Source: Eimeria necatrix (lineage: Eukaryota > Apicomplexa > Conoidasida > Eucoccidiorida > Eimeriidae). From it: 14,341 bases of DNA. Of the stretch, positions 8,467-14,341 are shown in pieces; positions within the stretch are counted from its first letter, which is position 1; the number at the start of each line of letters is the position of its first letter. The notes under the pieces were generated by a model. The model saw only the letters and a list, made by a program, of their open reading frames with translations, was not told where the DNA came from and ran no database searches. The translations under genes were made by a program, and so were the position numbers. Where the stretch lies: contig NW_013651708.1 of NCBI RefSeq assembly GCF_000499385.1, forward strand, positions 8,393 to 22,733. Reading direction: 5' to 3'.

Positions 8467-10984
8467 TTACGGAAGAGGCTGTAGTTCTTCGTCTTCGCTA
8501 GGCCTTACACAGTAGGCCACATAACCTGTGTGCCCCTTCATCGGCATTTGATAATGGTAACTGCTGATATGTAGCGTATTCTTGCGGCGTACGTCTACAG
8601 CGGCTGCCTCAGTCTCTTGAAGTAGGCTCGAACCGGGACTGCTAACCGGTTGGGAAGATGGCGGTTGCAAGAAGTGAGAAAGGAGGTCTCGGAATGGTGT
8701 GGGCTGCTGCACCTGGCCGCCCTGTGCTCCCTGCTCACTTTTTTTTTCTGCCTTTAAATGATAGAATGCATCTCCTTCCTCTATGTCATCTTGGTGTTTT
8801 CGTTGGTCTGGTGTTGGACGGGATATGCAGGCCCCCCAGGGCTTGGCGAGAATCTCAAAGGCCTGGAAATCTGCCCGCAATCCAAGGGAGAAAAGAAGAA
8901 ATGAAATATTGTTCTCCATCTGGCTATTAAAAACCACTGCCTCTGCAGGAGCAGCGGCACTGCTCTTCCATTTCGCCGCAAAGCCTGTCTGTACGCGAAG
9001 GTAAGTGGCACTCGAAGCTCCGAAGATTCTCGTAATACTCATGTGAATATGTGCAGCAATCCCCTCGCGTGCCCGCATACACTAATGAAATGGAACGAGA
9101 GCCTTCCACAGCTCCTCTAGTGTTCTTACCACGCTTCGCCGTTCAACTAACGTAGACTGTTGCTTACTTACTACATTGATCCTCAAACACTTCATATGCA
9201 TGTGAAGTACTTACCCTGGAAGCCATGTTCCTGTGCCGCTGCAAGGGTCTTGTGTAATTGTTCAACACAAGGTGAAAATGTCACCAGGCGTCCTCCACCC
9301 TAAATGACAGCGCCAAAGAGAAACAAATCAGAACCAACTGTGATTCAGTCCCTCCGCACTACTGTCTGCAAGACTTTCAGCGCCGCCTGCTGACTAACGA
9401 TCCCCTGCGAACTGTAGCCAATCTAACCTTGAGGACAACACTGGCGTGCTTTATGGCGAGCCAAGGAGAAGGCAAATCAAGGAATACTCCATCAGCTGAA
9501 TGTGGCATTGGTAAACATTCCTCACACTGCTGTTGGGCTGCTCCTGCTACTGGCGCTGTAGGAGCTGGTGCTGTATTTGCCTCCACATTCTGGCAGAATC
9601 CATCCGCACATACGTCTCGGTGTATGGCCTCGACATGTGTCGAGATCCCAAGAAGGTCGAACTCAACCCTGACGAAAAATGGTTACGACTCACATAAGAA
9701 AAGTTAAATATTGGCATGCATAAATACGCGCGCCATGCAAACATGAGTGTTCGACGGTTTATCATGTGTTCTTCGAGTCATGGATGCAAAAGTGCCTTCG
9801 CAAACATCGTTAGTCAGGAACACCTATGAATTGCGTGTAACTCCTGAGTATACGATTTGTGTCCGATGCACAACTAAACACTTGAGGAACTCGGAAGCTT
9901 TTTCAATTACCTGGCTTCTTGCCACCGTTGCTTGTGAAATTCAAAGGTGAACAGGCGGCCTCCGGGACGCAACGACGCAGCCAGCGAAAATGTGAGAGAC
10001 CCAGAGCCAGTCCCTAACAAGAAAAAAGGGGCATATCCAAGTTCAAGCATGAACAAATGAACAAGTGTGTGCATAACCTCTGCAGTCAAGCCGTCACTCA
10101 GGTGAACACCGGCAAAAAGGAACATTTATTACCGCCCCAACAGCCTTCCATGGAGCCAATGTCCACAGAGCTAGAATGGCAGTATAAACTGGAATTAACT
10201 AGCCGCTTCAAATATGGATTACCTGCTTCAATTATGGTCTTGCCGGGACACACATCCAAGAGGCTCATGATCAGCGATATATCAGCATGGTACTGCAGGC
10301 AGACCGCAGTATTCAGTTCGTGCATTATCTTGGGTAGGCGGAATTCAAACAATGTAATGATTCATCATTTGTGCTCGGCTCACAATGATTTGTGTTCTGT
10401 GCCGAAGGGCCAGAGTATGTAAATCCGGGGTGGGGCGGAGTACTACGAGCCACTTCCCGCTGCGCCGGTCTTGAACCTGAGAAGCTCAACAAAGCGGGCG
10501 CGCAGCTTCTCTACTAACTACGGAAAAGCCACGTGCAAAATCGGAAATATACGTTAGCTCAACAGTCCCAGAGGGAACGCCACTGCACGACTGAAAGCGC
10601 TATAGATCAGGCAAGGCTGAGTAGGTTGGGGCAGCATGGCCGATGAGTAGATACGCGAGTCGTGCTGGACACACCGGTCGCGCTGGCCAACAAAAAACAA
10701 GAATAACTAGCCGCGCAGGCTGGATTTCTCACCTTCCGCCCTATTGGTGTCCTCATGATATCTGCATGTTCGAAGTTGCCGAGCCTGGTTCGGCAGACTC
10801 CACCCTTCTTTAAAACGCAGGGAACGATGATATCTCGTGAGCCATAAAGGAGCACCAAATCGCCTTCTATTGGGAAGTTTGAAGGGTACATGCCTTGCTC
10901 TCTTGTCAAGTATTCCGGCCGCTCGGGTCCACTTTCCTCCACGATGCACGGGCCAGCGACGCCTCCAGTGGCTCTCCTCGCCAT
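8467..10984 (-). CDS. TRM61: tRNA (adenine-58-N1)-methyltransferase catalytic subunit (TRM61/TRMT61A), seven exons
   Basis: On the minus strand the exons are 10984-10733, 10476-10384, 10292-10223, 10013-9911, 9668-9428, 9299-9215 and 8870-8467, joined by GT-AG introns of 91-344 bp; the product is 415 aa. The N-terminal domain reads EGDLVLLYGSRD (40-51) and KKGG..TRLGNFEHADIM. Next come VLRPTPDLHTLALRHRTQII/Y (97-116) and DISLIMSLL. The SAM-binding motif I is EAGTGSGSL (137-145), completed across the exon 3/4 junction, followed by FEFHKQR (162-168). The catalytic-region motif is FLDLPSPW (235-242), then GGGRLVTFSPC, and a C-terminal KGHTGYVAY (393-401). The enzyme pairs with TRM6 to make m1A58 in the tRNA T-loop. 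The protein is longer than the human protein (about 290 aa) because of an Ala/Pro/Gln-rich insert (about 202-226) and a polar linker (about 300-378). The ATG at 10984 is the first after an in-frame TGA; Met32 is an alternative start close to the conserved domain. Confidence 0.94.
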
Positions 10985-11019
10985 GTTGAGCAGAACTATG
11001 GAGCCCCAAGCCTCTCACC

Positions 11020-11471
11020 AGCCCTACGTCGGCAATCGTGATCAGTAACAAGTTAACGTACAGGTAGAAAAGTGCTTCGTCGGCTTTTTGTGCGATGACC
11101 CTCACGAATATTGAGCTTTCAGGTGCAGCTGGGAAGGTGGGCCCCTCTCCAGTAGGAAAGTCTGCTTCGTCGACGTAATCACGGAGGCAACGCACCTACA
11201 CAAAGTGTGCTGAGCGTTCAAGATAATTCGTTCCACGAATCTTCTTCATACTAAGTTCTTCTTCAAGCCGTTGTGCCTCCACGTACCCCACAAGAAATTG
11301 GGTCCCCTCAGTAATGACAAATGGATATCAGACTGGCTGGCAAGCATGGCCCCTAACAGCATTGATGCAGATGAGTAGCGATCAGACCAAGACAGTAAAT
11401 CTACATTGAATGTGTCTTCATATTGCAATTTACACAGCTCTTTGCGTACACTTTTGAGCAAGTGAAGATGG
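11020..11471 (-). other. Two candidate exons of an unrecognised gene upstream of TRM61
   Basis: A minus-strand frame from 11471 (after a possible acceptor at 11473-11472) to 11252 encodes about 73 residues, including LLSWSDRYSSASMLLGAML. A donor GTATGA at 11251 and an acceptor TAG before 11195 define a 56-nt intron that keeps the frame. The second segment (11195 to about 11020) reads EADFPTGEGPTFP and then ALFYLYVNLLLITIADVGL. It stays open into TRM61 exon 1 in a different frame, so a donor (GTAGGG or GTGAGA, near 11015-11025) would have to end it. No family was recognised. The composition looks protein-like, but the intron is shorter than any in the confirmed genes. It could be a separate upstream gene on the same strand or chance open frame. 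Confidence 0.3.
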
Positions 11472-11687
11472 CTGCCCGCTTAATCACTCTCAAACACCGT
11501 ACACAGTTCGATCCAGCCCCGACACCGTACCTGTTCGTTGTCAGCTCAAGGCCAAGGCAAGCTCATAACCAAAGGGGATGTTAAATATGCATACGCACCA
11601 ATGCTTCATCTTCTTACATTCCTTGGCAAAAACCAGGCCACTGAAACGTCCGCTACTCATTCAGTGTCTCCATGGCGTAGGGAGCAT

Positions 11688-11977
11688 ATCTGTTGAGATA
11701 TTCCACAGGGAATTTATGGGGTTTGATGATTTTATCATCCCATCCTAAGTCCGTTTTGTGACAAAAATGCCTCTTCAGCCTATGGTGCCCGAATTTAGTG
11801 GGAGCTTTTGAGGTGTTGCGTTTGCACGTTCACATCTGTTAAGATATTCCACAGGGAATTTATGGGGTTTGATGATTTTATCATCCCATCCTAAGTCCGT
11901 TTTGTGACAAAAATGCCTCTTCAGCCTATGGTGCCCGAATTTAGTGGGAGCTTTTGAGGTGTTGCGTTTGCACGTTC
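11688..11977. repeat. Near-perfect 146-bp direct tandem duplication (two copies)
   Basis: Copy 1 (11688-11833) and copy 2 (11834-11979) are head-to-tail with a period of 146 bp. Positions 11688-11831 and 11834-11977 match base for base except G11695 versus A11841; the last two bases of each unit differ. Each copy contains a short inverted repeat, GATGATTTTATCATC. The period is not a multiple of three and no supported exon overlaps it. The near identity implies a recent duplication or an assembly artefact. Confidence 0.97.
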
Positions 11978-12206
11978 CCTGCAAACCGTGTTCTCACAGT
12001 TCAAATTCACAGGAGTTGCAAGGGCGGACTTGATCCAACTTTGCGGAAGAGTCAATACCAGTTCACTGATTTTTTTTCATGGGAAGAGTTGCATTTTCAC
12101 ACGCATTGCTCTTATAGTTCAGAACTTCAGTGACTATTTGGGCCTGAGATAGAGGAGGCGTGAGCGTGCGCCAATCTAAAGCATGCTAAGCTACGATTTT
12201 TGTTAG

Positions 12207-13219
12207 CCATCACAAAAGAGACGACTATTCGTCCAATTGTTGCCAATCTTTTAACCTGAAGGCCAGCCCCACATTCATTGCGTTGACCAAAAAGCTTACG
12301 AATGGCGTCAATGCTATTTCCTGTCTTCTACAAGGGGCTGATCTCCTACTTAGTCCTGTAGCCGCTTTATTAACAAAGAAGTCTGATCAAGTTTGCTTGA
12401 ACAGTGCAGACAGGAGGTCTTTAGGAAATGAGGGCTCCAGAAGTCGAATGTGATGCCGTAGGGGAGCTTCAGATACAGATCTGGGAAGCCAGTTGGGATC
12501 ACGTTATCTTGCTGCTTTACAAAAACGACGTTGTAGATGCATCTTTCCTTCGGACCCAAAATTAGCAGCAAGCGGAGCTGAGGACAGTCGTTTTGCGAGA
12601 AGCGGCGTTTGAGAAATCCGAGCTGGATGCAACTAACCGTAAGTCACAGCTGCTTCATGAAGAGACGGGAAGGAACAAACTAGTTTATCATCAGAAGTAA
12701 GAACATACTGAAAAATTTGAAAACTTGACAAAAAGCCTAAATGAATCATCTGAGTTCCTCTTCAAGAGTTGAAGAGCTTTTGTACAATATTATTTATCCA
12801 TGTTTTGTCAACTATTTCTTGCGCAAAGCTTTGAGGGTCATTCAAATAACATGACTGCTATAACTCGCGTTTTCGTTCAGTGCCTCACCCCGAACTACCT
12901 GAGCTGACAGCGTAGTGAAGGAAATGCTTAGCCTGATAGGAGACTAGGCAACCACCGGGAAACACTGTCGCCTTGACGAAAAAGTACTTCCACATTTCGT
13001 CGCTTGTGCATCGTCTTGCAATAATCGCTGGCAGCTGCTCACAGCGTTGAGTTTCTTCGAGGTTTATCTACAGCCTTCCATGAATTGCGGTTGCAAACAG
13101 CAATTCGAAAGGACACTCGGCCGCGCACTGCGCAGCAAACCCTTAAGAGGCCGACAGCACCCAAGCTCCTCCCTGAGAGCAAAGGCTTGCTCTCAGCTGT
13201 AGCAGATGCACCATGCTAA
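12207..13219 (+). other. Candidate coding region with coiled-coil-like frames, unrecognised gene or decayed gene
   Basis: Several + strand frames read like protein. One is open 12208-12453 (81 codons, KASPTFIALTKKL onward) and begins after a possible acceptor at 12205-12206. The next frame runs 12428-12772 and contains QQAELRTVVLREAAFEKSEL, a heptad-like charged stretch, but it is cut by TAG at 12563 and TAA at 12698. A strong donor GTAAGA starts at 12697, just before the second stop, and a pyrimidine-rich acceptor lies at 12765-12766; together they would remove a 70-nt intron and continue as VEELLYNII. A final open segment (13074-13219, after CTACAG) encodes FHELRLQTAIRKDTRPRT and ends at a TAA. 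No family is recognised. A multi-exon gene and a decayed gene are both possible. An antisense frame (12350-12571) overlaps it and is also open. Confidence 0.3.
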
Positions 13220-14341
13220 TTGATTTAATGTTGTTTCTTAGATAGCAGCTCCCTGCATTATTTTCTTCGGCTTCAATCCGCTGCAGGACCTACGAAATTG
13301 GGACAAGAATTTAGCGTCTCTCAAGAGTTCAGAGCTTAGTGCGCTCAGGGGGTCCCACAAATTGCCGAAAAATCTATTCACGTCTATCCACAGTGCAGTA
13401 TTGGGCGAGCACCTACGTATACTCCACTTAAATGGCGCACGTATTTAAATGGCGCACGTATTTGCTTAAGTCGCATTGGGATTGTCTTTCAAGTTGCCTA
13501 AGCATCGAGCTGGAGAACAGCACAAGTAGCATCTCAAATCGAAGTGCGATGCGGGTGTAAAAGGAAAGTCTCCAAACTTCTATATTTGCCACCACAGTCT
13601 ATCTAAAGCACGACATGTTTTGCAGCTGCAACTTGAGATTACTTGCGTGCTTCCAGTAGAGAAAAGGATGACACAACTCCTTCCGTCGTCACGTCATCCG
13701 GTCTAGAGTTTTCGCACTAATAATCCATGGGCACAAGTGCCAGAGAGAGAACCAACCAAGGTAACACCCCCAGATTATAAAGCGCCAATGATCGCGGCAT
13801 TGAGCATTGGCTGCGCCTTCGCTCCACAAATCCTCAATCTTCATACGGCACTGCGCGCACCACTCCTCCACCACTTCTCAAGATCTTTTGGCTTGACCTA
13901 CACCAAGCTACAACTGCATATACAAAAGTGAAAGACGTCTTTTCTGCATCCTGGACGTTCCCTATGTAGGGCTAAGGAAGGAGTCGAACGCTGACTGCAC
14001 GGCAGGATAGCTTCGTCAGAGCTACAGTGCTTCGCCGTATATAAGACGCAATGCAGACCTTCTTCCAGTGTCCTGACGTTTGCGCCATGGGAAATGAAGG
14101 CGCGACTGGGCAGCAATTACTTAAAGAGCAGCTTGTCAGTATTCAACTGCACCAGCCGAATCCCCGCTTGCCCGTCTGATGACGTCAACAGTTTTGGCAA
14201 TCAGCGGAGCTTCCTCAGAGCTTCTTCACGTGCCCCGTAGCTTCGAACGACGCCTCAAACTCTTAATGCCTGCTCGTCTCAAGAAGGGCAGGAGAAGCGT
14301 GAAGACAGTTCAGTTGCTCCGAGGGCCGTGAGCTCCTGACC
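13220..14341. other. Right-hand 1.1 kb, no supported gene
   Basis: Apart from a short tandem duplication, nothing could be assigned here. A + strand frame from about 13472 to 13931 reads reasonably but is broken by two TAG codons. A 72-codon antisense frame (13898-14116) has no recognisable features. Confidence 0.5.
13428..13461. repeat. 17-bp perfect tandem duplication
   Basis: The unit TTAAATGGCGCACGTAT occurs at 13428-13444 and again at 13445-13461 with no mismatch. It lies in apparently non-coding DNA. Confidence 0.96.

Noticed and set aside
8618..8645. Sequence on the - strand resembling a tRNA B-box (GGTTCGAGCC)
   Set aside because: The flanks do not form a T-arm stem, and it lies inside TRM61 exon 7 coding sequence.
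11500..11520. GTTCGATCC, a possible tRNA T-loop
   Set aside because: The bases on either side do not pair, and no A-box or acceptor stem is found at the right distance.
12350..12571. Antisense frame of 73 codons (extendable upstream) opposite the coiled-coil-like frame
   Set aside because: Reads plausibly but has no family match and no convincing splice partners. The + strand reading has better supporting splice signals, although neither is proven.
13472..13931. + strand frame of about 150 codons interrupted by two TAG codons, ending 13931
   Set aside because: The open stretches (about 24, 60 and 74 codons) are within the chance range seen across this window, and no family is recognisable.
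1..14341. CAG-codon repeat arrays, telomere-like repeats, LTR or other transposon signatures
   Set aside because: Looked for because they are common in Eimeria genomes; none of useful length was found in this window.

Overview
The window looks like nuclear DNA of an apicomplexan coccidian, almost certainly an Eimeria species and probably one of the chicken parasites (E. tenella or a close relative such as E. necatrix). Three tandem genes on the + strand encode the Eimeria-specific SAG family of GPI-anchored surface antigens. All genes are split by short GT-AG introns with spliced exon phases that agree between copies. No bacterial features (operons, Shine-Dalgarno sites, IS elements, CRISPR) are present. 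The CAG and telomere-like repeats typical of repeat-rich Eimeria segments are absent, so this is a repeat-poor segment.

Left part (1-6.5 kb, + strand) is a SAG array. It holds the last exon of one SAG gene (SAG-A, 11-119), a complete four-exon gene (SAG-B, 1358-2491, 248 aa), a second complete four-exon gene (SAG-C, 3632-4805, 258 aa) and a badly decayed fourth copy (about 5597-6505). The decayed copy still shows remnants of exons 1, 2 and 3 in the right order, but it has lost its start codon and carries frameshifts and stops. The starts of SAG-B and SAG-C are about 2.27 kb apart. Both complete genes have intron phases 1, 0 and 2 and an exon 2 of exactly 155 nt, as expected for copies made by tandem duplication. 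The products should be exported to the parasite surface, held by six conserved cysteines and anchored through a C-terminal GPI signal.

Middle part (8467-10984, - strand) is a seven-exon housekeeping gene, convergent with the array. Its spliced product (415 aa) is the catalytic subunit of tRNA (adenine-58-N1)-methyltransferase, TRM61/TRMT61A. The family motifs fall in the right order across the exons, and two low-complexity insertions are present. Between the array and this gene (about 6.5-8.47 kb) no gene could be supported.

Right part (11.0-14.3 kb) has no gene that can be named. It contains two plausible - strand exons just upstream of TRM61, a + strand stretch (12.2-13.2 kb) with coiled-coil-like reading frames that is either an unrecognised multi-exon gene or a decayed one, a nearly perfect 146-bp tandem duplication (11688-11977) and a 17-bp tandem duplication (13428-13461). 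The gene models were made by eye from splice signals and family conservation. No search or alignment program was run.
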